Assembly: GCA_963920705.1 (NCBI GenBank)
Contig: OY987225.1
Location: 16,757,492 to 16,821,491 of the forward strand
Length of the DNA stretch: 64,000 bases
Source: Odiellus spinosus
Taxonomy: Eukaryota > Arthropoda > Arachnida > Opiliones > Phalangiidae
Reading direction: 5' to 3'
Shown here: one piece after another, positions 9,586 to 23,298 of the stretch
Position numbering within the stretch: the first letter of the stretch is position 1
Layout of the letters: each line of letters opens with the position of its first letter
The notes under the pieces: model-generated
Told to the model about the DNA's origin: nothing
What the model saw: only the letters and a program-made list of their open reading frames with translations
Database searches by the model: none
Made by a program: the position numbers and the translations under genes

Positions 9586-11073
9586 TTCTAAATAAATATG
9601 TAAAATACATGTTCTTTTAATATAAATTATCATTAGAGCATAGGCTGTACTGTGTGATTATCTTTGAGATAATCCACTGATTTGATAAAGACGAAGGATT
9701 TATTCTCGGATGGCAATGAAGACAAGGAATTAAAACGACGAAGATTTTGTAGCAAGTTCCTCTTAGACAAACCAAGAAATATTGTAGACTGAATGTTCCA
9801 TTTACAACCCATTTTCGGTAGATGATCGGCAATTACTTCCGGTACAGTTTTCGTCTAAAATTCTTGTTTTGACGTGCTAATAGAGGACCATTACTGATAT
9901 TTTCATCATGCAAGTGATCCCAGTCATTGGAAGAATCAAAGGATTGAACTGGTCGAGAGGTTATTTTCCAAACCGGCTGACAAGACGTTAGCTTCCACTC
10001 CTATGATAAAAAAAATATCTTGAATACTGAAATAGACTAATTTCCATACCGTTAATATTTATACTTGAATAGCTCCTTTTATGTTTAGAATAACGAGGCC
10101 GTATGAAGAACTGTTGAGCTTTTACTGACTGTAAGAATCTCATATGTCGAGTCCGAAAACACTCACTGCTTGCGTGTTTCAATTCTTCGTAGCCAGGCCG
10201 TCTCTTTCTGGTGATAAATGAAAGCCGTGTCGCTGCTCGGTTGACTTCAAATGGTGATGACATTCTGCGCTGGTTGATTTTCTCACTTAAGTCACTATAG
10301 CTCTCTTTTGTCTGATCTCACTCTACACGGCTTCTTTTGATTATGAAAATAATCGGAAATGTTTCTTGGTTTTATAGTGGAGAAATCTGAAGCCTATTTT
10401 TTTCCAGCACCAGATAACCATTTTTTATTCAAAACTGATGTTTTTTTAAACACGGGAAACCTACTGTACTTCTGTCCAAGGGGAGTTTTCACGACTATAA
10501 TTTTTCTTAAGAGGTTTAACATTTTGTATCAATCCGCCTCAGCTTTAAATCTTATGTCGTTTCTATCTTGGATGCCCGTGTAAACGTACCTTTATTTAGA
10601 TTCTTCAATCCACCCCAAGTTTGCAGCAAGCCTTAGCCTATACTGCCCGTTATACCTTTGCTTTTTGGACTAAATGATATATGGAAAACAGCTTAGCGCG
10701 TGTTGCCAACTCAAGCTGGTATTAAACGGTCACATTTCATTAAATCTTTGTTTAACTAAGAGAAGCACTCGTAAACAATAAACTATACTTTCTCTCTATT
10801 AGCTCGAATTCAATGGATATTCCTTATCATTCTACTGTTTAAGAAATAAAATTTTTGTTTATCATTTTGAAGCAATTAATAAAAATGGGCTAAGCTTATG
10901 ATTTCACCCTTTTGTAACCAATTCAGGCACCTTACTCTCTATTACTTCATATAATTTATCAATATTTCATTATTTAAATCTGTGTTTAACTAGAGAAACT
11001 CTCGTACCGAAAGAAGTCTTATCAAATTTTTACCTCCCCGACTGAACTTTAGTTCAGGGGGAGGTGTTACACT

Positions 11074-11150
11074 GGTCGTGTCTGTGTGTCTGTCTGTCTG
11101 TGTGTCTGTCTGTGTGTCTGTCTGTGTGTCTGTCTGTCTGTCTGTGTGTG
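11074..11150 (+). repeat. TGTC/TGTG microsatellite near the element 3' end
   Basis: Alternating GTGTCTGTCTG motifs about 40 nt from the 3' terminus of inner A. The same position is occupied by CAGACAGACACA in C and D and by (AC)n in inner B (about 32555-32585), so a length-variable microsatellite is a fixed part of this family's 3' end. Confidence 0.9.
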
Positions 11151-12699
11151 TAAGCGGATATCCTGTGTAAACGGAAGTCACGTGACCTAGCTCGTGGAGC
11201 CAAAAGTCTAGAGACGTAATCATACCAGCTTATCGTTCAATTCCGGGGAATTACCTCCTTTAAGCGTGGCTGCCACATTGAGTTTCAAGTGTCGTGCAAA
11301 GACATACAACAGGACGTCTCCCATTGCACATCATCGCATTCCACCATCCACTTTACGGTCGAACCTCGATGCTGAACAGCCGAAGGCGATTACAAGCAAT
11401 GGGACCTCTCCCACTGTCATAATCACCTCCGACCATCCCCGCACCAAGGTCCAACCTCCAGTTTCCGATCTCAGCGATCCATACTAGCGAGGCGTCCCCC
11501 ACTAGTACAGTTCACATCAACCTTCCACTGACTCCAAACATCGCCCCACCAATGGGTAAATTGCGTCGCCAAGCGCCTAGAGATCAAGAATCAGCAAGAC
11601 ATTGAAAGGGGGGGGGGTTTTCCCCCTAACTTCATGGCCATCACGCACGGTTACTTCGATTAATATAGCCCTTCGAAAGGTTTATATAGTATCTTTTTGG
11701 AACGTATGCAAATTAGCCTCATGGGGTGATTTTGTTTGATATTGTTTAGGGAAATGAAACACAATATTAATTTATATTATAATTAAAAATATTAAAATGG
11801 TTCATCTTAATCTAATTAATTAGAAAGTCGAAAAATTAATTTAAAATTCGAGATAGTTTAGAAGTTATTTGAGAATTTATGCAAAAATTTAAAGAAATTT
11901 GACCGATTAATGGCAGTTTTAGTTGGCAGCATGCGCCTAAGCTATTTTCCATATATATCATTTACTCGAAAAAGCAAAGGTATAACGGGCAGTATAGGCT
12001 TATCTCTGGTGCAAACTTGGGGTGGATTGAAGAACTTAAATAAAGGTGCGTTTACACGGGTATGGAAGATTGAAACAACATAATTTAGATAAGAGATAAG
12101 ACAATAATAACTTCGATTATACTCGGTGAATTTTTAACCAGTTCAAGGGGAATTGGTGTATAAGATTTGAAGCTGAGGCGGATTTATGCATAATGTTAAA
12201 CCACTTAAGAAAAATGATAGTCGTGAAAACTCTCCTCGAACAGAAGTAGAGTAGGTTTCCAGTGTATTTGTGACACGTGTAAAATCGAGTTCGCCAGCAC
12301 GCGAGTATGTGTAGACCACTAAATTTGAAGTCGGAAACCTCTTTACGCATGGAAAATATCAATGTGATTTTTTTTGATATTCTTGGGAGAATCAGCTTCA
12401 TGTATGGGGAAATATCGTAATCTTCTGGCAAACTTGCAAACAGTGGCGTATTTGGTTTTAATTACTGGCACGGATTTTCAAATTAATTTTTTTATAATTT
12501 TCGCGCGTTTCGCAAATGTATTTCGTGCGAAATTGTGTACATGCGCAGAGCGAACCAGGTTAACGCGGATACACACAGACCTGTTTTTACGCGTTTCACG
12601 CTCGTGAACTCATAGAAGTACCATTAGCACGCGCGAGCGAGGTGCAAACCACTCTAGAAAAATTTTGTACACCTGATTCCAGATTCATTTGATTGTCAG

Positions 12700-12955
12700 T
12701 GATTCCGAATCAATTCGCGTGATTCCGAATTGATTCGTGATTCGCGTGATTCCGAATCGATTCAAGTGATTCCGTATCGATTCGCGTGATTCCGTATCGA
12801 TTCTCGTGATTCCGAATCGATTCGCGTGATTCCGAATCGATTCGCGTGATTCCGTATCGATTCTCCTGATTCCGAATCGATTCGCGTGATTCCGAATCGA
12901 TTCGCGTGATTCCGTATCGATTCTCCTGATTCCGAATCGATTCGCGTGATTCCAT
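12700..12955 (-). repeat. 20-bp minisatellite in inner element A
   Basis: The same GAATCGATTC-based unit in reverse orientation, about 13 copies, slightly shorter than in C and D. Confidence 0.9.
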
Positions 12956-15900
12956 TTAGTTTGTACACCTGATTCCAAGAGTGGTTTGCCCATTGCCCCT
13001 CGCGCGTGACCGTGAAAAGCGTGAAAATAGGTCTGTGTGAATCCGGCTTTAGTCATGCCACAATTAACAATTGACGAACTTTCTTAAACCGGATTGACAT
13101 TGAAATTTCTCGTGTTTTAATAGTCATGTATGATATGGTTGACCCAAGAGTGAAATGTAGACAGAGTGAGGAAAAGAATCACGTGATTGGATCTCGTGAT
13201 GACTGCTAGTTTTAGTTTCACACTTTTTCATACATGAATTTAATGTTAATCCCAATTAAGTATAATAGAACCAGGCTTTTAATGCCTACTGTCGTGTATT
13301 TCCGGTAACATTTTAGCTAGTGTGGAGTCACGTAAAATGACGTTTGTTTCACAACTTGGTATATTTTTACTCAGGCCTGCCCTGTCAGAAAAAAAAAATA
13401 TAAAAAATTTATGGTAGGGCCAAAAGAGAAACATCTATTCTTTACTCACAGCATTATCACCAAAAAACGTGTTTTTAGACGTAGGCTTATAAGGTATCTG
13501 TAGGTCGTGTAGCACCAAAAAGCGAAATTGTACGTCACAGTTCGTAGTTTAGCGTGTTATGCGGAAAACTTATTCGTTAATTGTTTATTGAATATGTTTA
13601 TTTACGGTTATATGACGATACCGAGGTCATAACTTGATTTTGATGAAATATTTTGCCTAATGACGTTACTTGGTCTACAAATACTCTAGTTTTCTTAACG
13701 CCGATATGATTTTACTGAGGGACCTTGACTTTGCTTATCTAAATTTTAATTTATTGAACGTAAAATCGTTTCATTTCTTTTGAAATCTTCGACGAAGTTT
13801 GTTCTCTAGAGATTTGACTCGTTGAAATTTTAAATTAAGTTTCATTCGTTTGAATACAATTTATTGGTAAGGAAGTAATTTTGAATTTGAATCATTTATT
13901 TGATGCGTTTATTATTTGTTTGGACATTTTTGGTATATTTTCATTGACCTGAACTCTAATTTTTATTACTGAGTTGTGACTGAAATATTAGTTTGGAAAT
14001 CAAAAGGTTTTTTTTTTCTGACTCATTTTTCTCTGTAGTAATTTTTTGTTTTCGTAAAAGAGTTAATAATGCCTAATGTCGTTTATTTTCGGTGATGTTT
14101 TAGCCAGTGTGTAGTCACGTAAAATAACGTTTGTTTCACAACTTGTGTTGTATACTGAAGCCATGTATAGGTTCAATTTGATATAACATTTTGCCTTTTC
14201 ACGTTACTTGGTCTACAAATACTCTACAACCGTCAAAATTCTGATATGGTTTTAAAAGAAGAACCTTGACCTTGTGTATTTAATCTCATATCGAGATTAA
14301 ATGTTTTTCGCATCTAATTTTAATTGGTTTATCAATATGTTATTTGTATAGATATTTTTTTTAAGATTTTATATTTTTTAGATTAAAATAAATTTATTAT
14401 TCCAGAAGATTTTGTAGAATCTAGTTCTCAGGATTACCGGTGTTGAAAATTTATTTTGCTAATGTTATCTTGATGTCTGTGTTTTCTGCCCGCTATTTGG
14501 TAGTGGTAAGATTAATATTTTTAATTTTAATTAATTGACTTATTTGGCGTTTATTTGATAATTTGCTTTACTTAAATTGTTCGTGTAAGGGCTATTTTAC
14601 ATATTACCAAAGATTGCTAATTTCAGTTGTCTTAATTCTGATTTTTTTGTTTTAATACTGAATTATGGACTGGATTATTTATCTTGAAATCTATGTGGTT
14701 ATATCTTATTTATTTTCCTTTTTTTCTCTAGTTAGGTTTGGTTTTAAGTAGAGAATTATTTAGGGTTGTGTTGGTATACTGAAGAAATGCATATAGGTTC
14801 AATGTGATATAATATTTTGCCTATTTCGCTGTTTCTTCTACTCATCCAATACTCTACATTTCTTTTCATCTTTTATTTTAGGTAGGGTTAGGTTAGGTTA
14901 GATTACCTTAACGTCGGGGTCGGGGAGGTTATATTTTGGTTTCCCAACTTGTGTCAAAGTACCTTTGTCTGTATTAATTCGAATTCAGTGGACGGTGTAA
15001 ACGCACTTTTATTTAGATTCTTCAATCCACCCCAAGTTTGCAGCAAGACTAAGCCTATACTGCCCGTTATACCTTTGCTTTTTGGACTAAATGATATATG
15101 GAAAACAGCTAAGCGCGTGTTGCCAACTCAAGCTGGTATTAAACGGTCACATTTCATTAAATTTTTGGGAAATTTCTTAAATATCTTCTAAACTATCTCG
15201 AATTTTTAATTGATTTTTCAGCTTCTTTATTAATTAGATTCAGTTTAACAATATTATTATATTAAATTAAAATTTAAATGAATTATACGCTTCAATTCAC
15301 TAAAAGATATCGCGGCATAAGGCCAAAATAGTTAGGGCATGGAAAAGGGGTATATATAGCTTTCGCTAACCTTTATTCACCGAGCGAGTAACCGAGAAGA
15401 GTTGGGGAAAACCCCCCCTTCTCAACGTCTAGACGTTTATCGTAACCCTAGGCATTCGGTAACTGCACCACAAAGACCCGTAGAGGGAGGAGATGACTGG
15501 AGTGGAAGGTTGATGTGGACTATATTAGCGAGGGACGCCTCGCTAATATGGCCCGCTGAGATCGGACACTAGAGGTTGGACCTTGGTGTGAGGATGGTCG
15601 GAGGTGATTATAACAGTGGGAGACGTCCCATTGCGTATAATCGCCTTCAACTGTCCAGCATCGAGGTTTGACCGTAAAGTGATGGAGACGTCCTGTTGTA
15701 TATAATTGCACGACACCTGAAACTCATTGTGGCAGCCACGCTTAAAGGAGGTAATTCCCGTTAAAGTTCAGTCGGGGAGGTAAAAAGTCACCCGAACGTG
15801 ATTCGAAAACGCAACCTTTTAATCCGGAGAATAACGCGCTACCATTGCGCCATCATGCCACAAGGTATTAGCTTCCTTACATGTAGTATGCATTTATTAC

Positions 15901-18169
15901 CTAAAAATCGAAAAGTACTTTTTTGAAAATAAAAGTGACCCGAACGTGATTCGAACACGTAGCCTTTTGATCTGGAGTCAAACGCGCTATCATAGCGCCA
16001 TAGGGCCATAGGGTGCCTACTCTCTTACATGTAGTTCACATTTATTACCAAAAAATCGAAAAGTACTACTTTTTGAAATAAAAGTCACCCGAACGTGATT
16101 CGAAAACGCAACCTTTTAATCTGGAGTACTACGCGCTACAATAGAGCTTTCATGCCACAAGGTATTAGGTTCCTTACATGCAGTACGCATTTATTACCTA
16201 AAAATCGAAAAGTACTTTTTCGAAAATAAAAGTGACCCGAACGTGATTCGAAAACGTAGCCTTTTGATCTGGAACCAAACGCGCTATCATAGCGCTATCG
16301 GGCCATGGAGTGCCTACTCCCTTACATGTAGTTCACATTTATTACCAAAAAATCGAAAAGTACTACTTTTTCGAAAATAAAAGTTACCCGAACGTGATTC
16401 GAACACGCAGCCTTTTGATCTGGAGTCAAACGCGCTACCATTGCGCCATCGGGCCATGGGGTGTCTGCGCCCTTACATGTAGTTCAGATTTATTACTAAA
16501 AAATCTAAAGCCTTCATTTTGAAATAAATGTCACCCGAACTTGATTCGAAAACGCAACCTTTCAATCTGGAGTTTAACGAGCTACCATAGAGCCTTCATG
16601 CCACAAGGTATTAGCTTCCTTACATGTAGTACGCATTTATTACCTAAAAATCGAAAAGTACTTTTTCGAAAATAAAAGTGACCCGAACGTGATTCGAAAA
16701 CGTAGCCTTTTGATCTGGAACCAAACGCGCTATCATAGCGCTATCGGGCCATGGAGTGCCTACTCCCTTACATGTAGTTCACATTTATTACCAAAAAATC
16801 GAAAAGTACTACTTTTTGAAATAAAAGTGACCCGAACGTGATTCGAACACGCAGCCTTTTGATCTGTAGACAAACGCGCTACCATTGCGCCATCGGGCCA
16901 TTGGGTGTCAGCTACCTTACATGTAGTTCACATTTATTACTAAAAAATCGAAAAGTACTACTTTTTCGAAAATAAAAGTGACCCGAGCGTGATTCGAACA
17001 CGCAGCCTCATGATCTTTAGTCAAACGCGCTACTATTGCGCCATCGGGCCATGGGGTGTCTGCTCCCTAACATGTAGTTCAGATTTATTACTAAAAAATC
17101 GAAAAGTACTAATTTTTGAAATAAAAGTCACCCGAACGTGATTCGAAAACGCAACCTTTTAATCCGGAGTACAACGCGCTACCATTGAGCCTTCATGCCA
17201 CAAGTTATTACCTTCCTTACATGTAGTACGCATTTATTACCTAAAAATCGAAAAGTACTTTTTCTAAAATAAAAGTGACCCGAACGCGATTCGAACACGC
17301 AGCTTTTTGATCTGGAGTTGAACGCGCTACGATTGCGGCATCGGGCCATGGGGTATCTGCTCCCTTACATGTAGTTCACATTTATTACTAAAAAATCGAA
17401 AAGTACTACTTTTTCGAAAATAAAAGTGACCCGAACGTGATTCGAACACGCAGCCTTTTCATCTGGAGTCAAACGCGCTACCATTGCGCCATCATGCCAC
17501 GCAGTATTAGCTTCCTTACATGTAGTACGCATTTATTACCTAAAAATCGAAAAGTACTAATTTTTGAAATAAAAGTCACCCGAACGTGATTCGAAAACGC
17601 AACCTTTTAATACGGAGTACAACGCGCTACCATTGCGCCATCATGCCACAAAGTATTAGCTTCCTTACATGTAGTACGCATTTATTACCTAAAAATCGAA
17701 AAGTACTTTTTCGAAAATAAAAGTGACCCGAACGTGATTCGAAAACGAAGCCTTTTGATCTGGAGCCAAACGCGCTATCATAGCGCCATCGGGCCATAGG
17801 GTGCCTACTCTCTTACATGTAGTTCACATTTATTACCAAAAAATCGAAAAGTACTACTTTTTCGAAAATAAAAGTGACCCGAACGTGATTCGAACACGCA
17901 GCTTTTTGATCTGGAGTCAAACGCGCTACCATTGCGCCATCAGGCCATGGGGTGTCTTCTCCCTTACATGTAGTTCAGATTTATTACTAAAAAATCTAAA
18001 GCCTTCATTTTGAAATAAAAGTCACCCGAACGTGATTCGAAAACGCAACCTTTTAATCTGGAGTACTACGCGCTACAATAGAGCTTTCATGCCACAAGGT
18101 ATTAGGTTCCTTACATGTAGGACGCATTTATTACCTAAAAATCGAAAAGTACTTTTTCGAAAATAAAAG

Positions 18170-18241
18170 TGACCTGAACGTGATTCGAACACGCAGCTTT
18201 TTGATCTGGAGTCAAACGCGCTACCATTGCGCCATCAGGCC
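18170..18241 (-). tRNA. tRNA-Trp(CCA) with compensatory acceptor pair
   Basis: Both sides of acceptor pair 5-68 are changed relative to the reference, from C-G to U-A, so the stem stays fully paired. The neighbouring unit at 17875 carries only the first change (U-G). Confidence 0.75.
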
Positions 18242-19208
18242 ATGGGGTGTCTTCTCCCTTACATGTGGTTCAGATTTATTACTAAAAATCTAAAGCCTTC
18301 ATTTTGAAATAAAAGTCACCCGAACTTGATTCGAAAACGCAACCTTACAATCTGGAGTTTAACGAGCTACCATAGAGCCTTCATGCCACAAGGTATTAGC
18401 TTCCTTACATGTAGTACGCATTTATTACCTAAAAATCGAAAAGTACTTTTTCGAAAATAAAAGTGACCCGAACGTGATTCGAAAACGTAGCCTTTTGATC
18501 TGGAACCAAACGCGCTATCATAGCGCTATCGGGCCAAGGGGTGCCTACTCCCTTACATGTAGTTCACATTTATTACAAAAAAATCGAAAAGTACTACTTT
18601 TTCGAAAATAAAAGTGACCCGAACGTGATTCGTACACGCAGCCTTTTGATCTGGAGTCAAACGCGCTACCATTGCGCCATCGGGCCATGGGGTGTCTGCT
18701 CCCTTACATGTAGTTCAGATTTATAACTAAAAAAACGAAAAGCACTAATTTTTGAAATAAAAGTCACCCGAACGTGATTCGAAAACGCAACCTTTTAATA
18801 CGGAGTACAACGCGCTACCATTGCGCCATCATGCCACAAAGTATTAGCTTCCTTACATGTAGTACGCATTTATTACCTAAAAATCGAAAAGTACTTTTTC
18901 GAAAATAAAAGTGACCCGAACGTGATTCGAAAACGTAGCCTTTTGATCTGGAGCCAAACACGCTATCATAGCGCCATCAAGCCATGGGGTGCCTACTTTC
19001 TTACATGTAGTTCACATTTATTACCAAAAAATCGAAAAGTACTACTTTTTGAAATAAAAGTCACCCGAACGTGATTCGAAAACGCAACCTTTTAATCTGG
19101 AGTACTACGCGCTACAATAGAGCTTTCATGCCACAAGGTATTAGGTTCCTTACATGCAGTACGCATTTATTACCTAAAAATCGAAAAGTACTTTTTCGAA
19201 AATAAAAG

Positions 19209-19280
19209 TGACCCGAACGTGATTCGAACACGCAGCCTTTTGATCTGGAGTCAAACGCGCTACCATTGCGCCATCGGGCC
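19209..19280 (-). tRNA. tRNA-Trp(CCA), reference unit of the array
   Basis: Would decode UGG as tryptophan. Read 5' to 3' on the minus strand: acceptor GGCCCGA pairs with TCGGGTC (one G-U, 2-71); D stem GCGC/GCGC with loop AATGGTA; anticodon stem TTTGA/TCAAA with loop CTCCAGA, anticodon CCA; five-base variable region AGGCT; T stem GCGTG/CACGT with loop TTCGAAT; discriminator A. Length 72 nt, no intron, CCA tail not encoded. Internal Pol III promoter: A box TGGCGCAATGG and B box GTTCGAATC match the consensus. A T4 run begins one base past the 3' end (CACTTTTATTTTCG), so each unit carries its own terminator. Whether any single copy is expressed cannot be told from sequence; an ordinary host tRNA-Trp gene outside this array is also likely. 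Confidence 0.9.
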
Positions 19281-19651
19281 ATGAAGTGTCTGCTCCCTTA
19301 CATGTAGTTCAGATTTATTACTAAAAAATCTAAAGCCTTCATTTTGAAATAAAAGTCACCCGAACTTGATTCGAAAACTAAACCTTTCAATCTGGAGTTT
19401 AACGAGCTACCATAGAGCCTTCATGCCACAAGGTATTAGCTTCCTTACATGTAGTACGCATTTATTACCTAAAAATCGAAAAGTACTTTTTCGAAAATAA
19501 AAGTGACCCGAACGTGATTCGAAAACGTAGCCTTTTGATCTGGAACCAAACGCGCAATCATAGCGCTATCGGGCCATGGGGTGCCTGCTCCCTTACATGT
19601 AGTTCACATTTATTACCAAAAATAGAAAAGTACTACTTTTTAAAATAAAAG

Positions 19652-19723
19652 TGACCCGAACGTGATTCGAACACGCAGCCTTTTGATCTGGAGTCAAACG
19701 CGCTACCATTGCGCCATCGGGCC
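19652..19723 (-). tRNA. tRNA-Trp(CCA)
   Basis: All 72 nt match the 19209 unit; the trailer is CACTTTTATTTTAA. Confidence 0.88.
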
Positions 19724-21877
19724 ATGAGGTGTCTGCTCCCTTACATGTAGTTCAGATTTATTACTAAAAAATCTAAAGCCTTCATTTTGAAATAAAAGTC
19801 ACCCGAACTTGATTCGAAAACTAAACCTTTCAATCTGGAGTTTAACGAGCTACCATAGAGCCTTCATGCCACAAGGTATTAGCTTCCTTACATGTAGTAC
19901 GCATTTATTACCTAAAAATCGAAAAGTACTTTTTCGAAAATAAAAGTGACCCGAACGTGATTCGAAAACGTAGCCTTTTGATCTGGAACCAAACGCGCTA
20001 TCATAGCGCTATCGGGCCATGGGGTGCCTCTCCCTTACATGTAGTTCACATTTTTTACCAAAAAATAGAAAAGTACTACTTTTTAAAATAAAAGTGACCC
20101 GAACGTGATTCGAACACGCAGCCTTTTGATCTGGACTCAAACGCGCTACCATTGCGCCATCGGGCCATGGGGTGTCAGCTACCTTACATGTAGTTCATAT
20201 TTATTACTAAAAAATCGAAAAGTACTACTTTTTCGAAAATAAAAGTGACCCGAAAGTGATTCGTACACGCAGCCTTTTGATCTGGAGTCAAACGCGCTAC
20301 CATTGCGCCATCAGGCCATGGGGTGTCTGCTCCCTTACATGTAGCTCAGATTTATAACTAAAAAAACGAAAAGTACTAATTTTTGAAATAAAAGTCACCC
20401 GAACGTGATTCGAAAACGCAACCTTTTAATACGGAGTACAACGCGCTACCATTGCGCCATCATGCCACAAAGTATTAGTTTCCTTACATGTAGTACGCAT
20501 TTATTACCTAAAAATCGAAAAGTACTTTTTCGAAAATAAAAGTGACCCGAACGTGATTCGAAAACGTACGCTTTTGATCTGGGGCCAAACGCGCTATCAT
20601 AGCGCCATCGGGCCATGGGGTGCTTTCTCTCTTACATGTAGTTCACATTTATTACCAAAAAATCGAAAAGTACTACTTTTTGAAATAAAAGTCACCCGAA
20701 CGTGATTCGAAAACGCAACCTTTTAATCTGGAGTACTACGCGCTACAACAGAGCTTTCATGCCACAAGGTATTAGGTACCTTACATGCAGTACGCATTTA
20801 TTACCTAAAAATCGAAAAGTACTTTTTCGAAAATAAAAGTGACCCGAACGTGATTCAAACACGCAGCCTTTTGATCTGGAGCCAAACGCGCTACCATTGC
20901 GCCATCGGGCCATGGGGTGTCTGCTCCCTTACATGTAGTTCACATTTATTACCAAAAAATCGAAAAGTACTACTTTTTGAAATAAAAGTCACCCGAACGT
21001 GATTCGAAAACGCAACCTTTTAATACGGAGTACAACGCGCTACCATTGCGCCATCATGCCACAAAGTATTAGCTTCCTTACATGTAGTACGCATTTATTA
21101 CCTAAAAATCGAAAAGTACTTTTTCGAAAATAAAAGTGACCCGAACGTGATTCGAAAACGTACGCTTTTGATCTGGGGCCAAACGCGCTATCATAGCGCC
21201 ATCGGGCCATGGGGTGCCTACTCTCTTACATGTAGTTCACATTTATTACCAAAAAATCGAAAAGTACTACTTTTTGAAATAAAAGTCACCCGAACGTGAT
21301 TCGAAAACGCAACCTTTTAATCTGGAGTACTACGCGCTACAATAGAGCTTTCATGCCACAAGGTATTAGGTTCCTTACATGCAGTACGCATTTATTACCT
21401 AAAAATCGAAAAGTACTTTTTCGAAAATAAAAGTGACCCGAATGTGATTCGAACACGCAGCCTTTTGATCTGGAGTCAAACGCGCTACCATCGCGCCATC
21501 GGGCCATAAGGTGTCTGCTCCCTTACATGTAGTTCAGATTTATTACTAAAAAATCTAAAGCCTTCATTTTGAAATAAAAGTCACCCGAACTTGATTCGAA
21601 AACTAAACCTTTCAATCTGGAGATTAACGAGCTACCATAGAGCCTTCATGCCACAAGGTATTAGCTTCCTTACATGTAGTACGCATTTATTACCTAAAAA
21701 TCGAAAAGTTTATTTTCGAAAATAAAAGTGACCCGAACGTGATTCGAAAACGTAGCCTTTTGATCTGGAACCAAACGCGCTATCATAGCGCTATCGGGCC
21801 ATGGGGTGCCTGCTCCCTTACATGTAGTTCACATTTATTACCAAAAAATAGAAAAGTACTACTTTTTAAAATAAAAG

Positions 21878-21949
21878 TGACCCGAACGTGATTCGAACAC
21901 GCAGCCTTTTGATCTGGAGTCAAACGCGCTACCATTGCGCCATCGGGCC
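21878..21949 (-). tRNA. tRNA-Trp(CCA)
   Basis: All 72 nt match the 19209 unit. Followed on the plus strand by the TTCGTACACG class. Confidence 0.88.
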
Positions 21950-22924
21950 ATGGGGTGTCAGCTACCTTACATGTAGTTCATATTTATTACTAAAAAATCG
22001 AAAAGTACTACTTTTTCGAAAATAAAAGTGACTCGAACGTGATTCGTACACGCAGCCTTTTGATCTGGAGTCAAACGCGCTACCATTGCGCCATCAGGCC
22101 ATGGGGTGTCTGCCCCCTTACATGTAGTTCAGATTTATAACTAAAAAAACGAAAAGTACTAATTTTTGAAATAAAAGTCACCCGAACGTGATTCGAAAAC
22201 GCAACCTTTTAATACGGAGTACATCGCGCTACCATTGCGCCATCATGCCACAAAGTATTATCTTCCTTACATGTAGTACGCATTTATTACCTAAAAATCG
22301 AAAAGTACTTTTTCGAAAATAAAAGTGACCCGAACGTGATTCGAAAACGTACGCTTTTGATCTGGAGCCAAACGCGCTATCATAGCGCCATCGGGCCATG
22401 GGGTGCCTACTCTCTTACATGTAGTTCACATTTATTACCAAAAAATCGAAAAGTACTACTTTTTGAAATAAAAGTCACCCGAACGTGATTCGAAAACGCA
22501 ACCTTTTAATCTGGAGTACTACGCGCTACAATAGAGCTTTCATGCCACAAGGTATTAGGTTCCTTACATACAGTACGCATTTATTACCTAAAAATCGAAA
22601 AGTACTTTTTCGAAAATAAAAGTGACCCGAACGTGATTCGAACACGCAGCCTTATGATCTGGAGTCAAACGCGCTACCATTGCGCCATCGGGCCATGGGG
22701 TGTCAGCTACCTTACATGTAGTTCACATTTATTACTAAAAAATCGAAAAGTACTACTTTTTCGAAAATAAAAGTGACCCGAGCGTGATTCGAACACGCAG
22801 CCTCATGATCTGGAGTCAAACGCGCTACTATTGCGCCATCGGGCCATGGGGTGTCTGCTCCCTAACATGTAGTTCAGATTTATTACTAAAAAATCGAAAA
22901 GTACTACTTTTTCGAAAATAAAAG

Positions 22925-22996
22925 TGACCCGAACGTGATTCGAACACGCAGCCTTTTGATCTGGAGTCAAACGCGCTACCATTGCGCCATCGGGCC
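22925..22996 (-). tRNA. tRNA-Trp(CCA)
   Basis: All 72 nt match the 19209 unit; T4 terminator adjacent. Confidence 0.88.
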
Positions 22997-23226
22997 ATGG
23001 GGTGTCAGCTACCTTACATGTAGTTCATATTTATTACTAAAAAATCGAAAAGTACTACTTTTTCGAAAATAAAAGTGACCCGAACGTGATTCGTACTCGC
23101 AGTATTTTGATCTGGAGTCAAACGCGCTACCATTGCGCCATCAGGCCATGGGGTGTCTGCTCCCTTACATGTAGTTCACATTTATTACTAAAAAATCGAA
23201 AAGTACAACTTTTTCGAAAATAAAAG

Positions 23227-23298
23227 TGACCCGAACGTGATTCGAACACGCAGCCTTTTGATCTGGAGTCAAACGCGCTACCATTGCGCCATCGGGCC
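23227..23298 (-). tRNA. tRNA-Trp(CCA)
   Basis: All 72 nt match the 19209 unit. The next unit (23378) has lost one base of the anticodon stem. Confidence 0.88.

Larger units (their letters stand above)
11032..14951 (-). mobile_element. Helentron-like element A (inner), 3.9 kb
   Basis: In minus-strand sense it runs from CAAGTTGGGAAACC (14951) to the terminal hairpin and GGGGAGGT (11032). Its sequence is nearly that of elements C and D in reverse complement, with small indels. From the 5' end: asymmetric inverted repeat and TAACC motifs; about 1.8 kb of AT-rich DNA with internally repeated GGCAAAAT...TTGAACCTATA blocks; a 20-bp minisatellite (about 12700-12955); a common 3' region of about 1 kb; a TGTC/TG microsatellite; and the hairpin. 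The high identity to C suggests recent mobility. Confidence 0.65.
9250..15781 (+). mobile_element. Helentron-like element A (outer), split by a nested copy
   Basis: The 5' end CAAGTTGGGAAACC is at 9250 and the 3' end GTCGGGGAGGT at 15781. A second copy of the same family (11032-14951) lies inside it in the opposite orientation, leaving about 2.6 kb of outer element. The flanks (TTGAAATA / AAAAGTCACCC) rejoin to the usual sequence just 3' of a tRNA-Trp unit. The 5' part resembles inner B (30239-32629), including short 66-bp repeats. Its 3' end lacks about 170 bp present in inner B, including the GT-rich microsatellite and one arm of the terminal hairpin. The segment about 10570-10745 resembles 14995-15160 in direct orientation, an internal duplication I cannot place. 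No transposase or helicase frame, so non-autonomous. Confidence 0.65.

Noticed and set aside
11032-15781. A foldback transposon with ~1-kb terminal inverted repeats
   Set aside because: The inverted arms are explained by two element copies in opposite orientation, each with its own 5' and 3' ends; uninterrupted element C has no such long arms.
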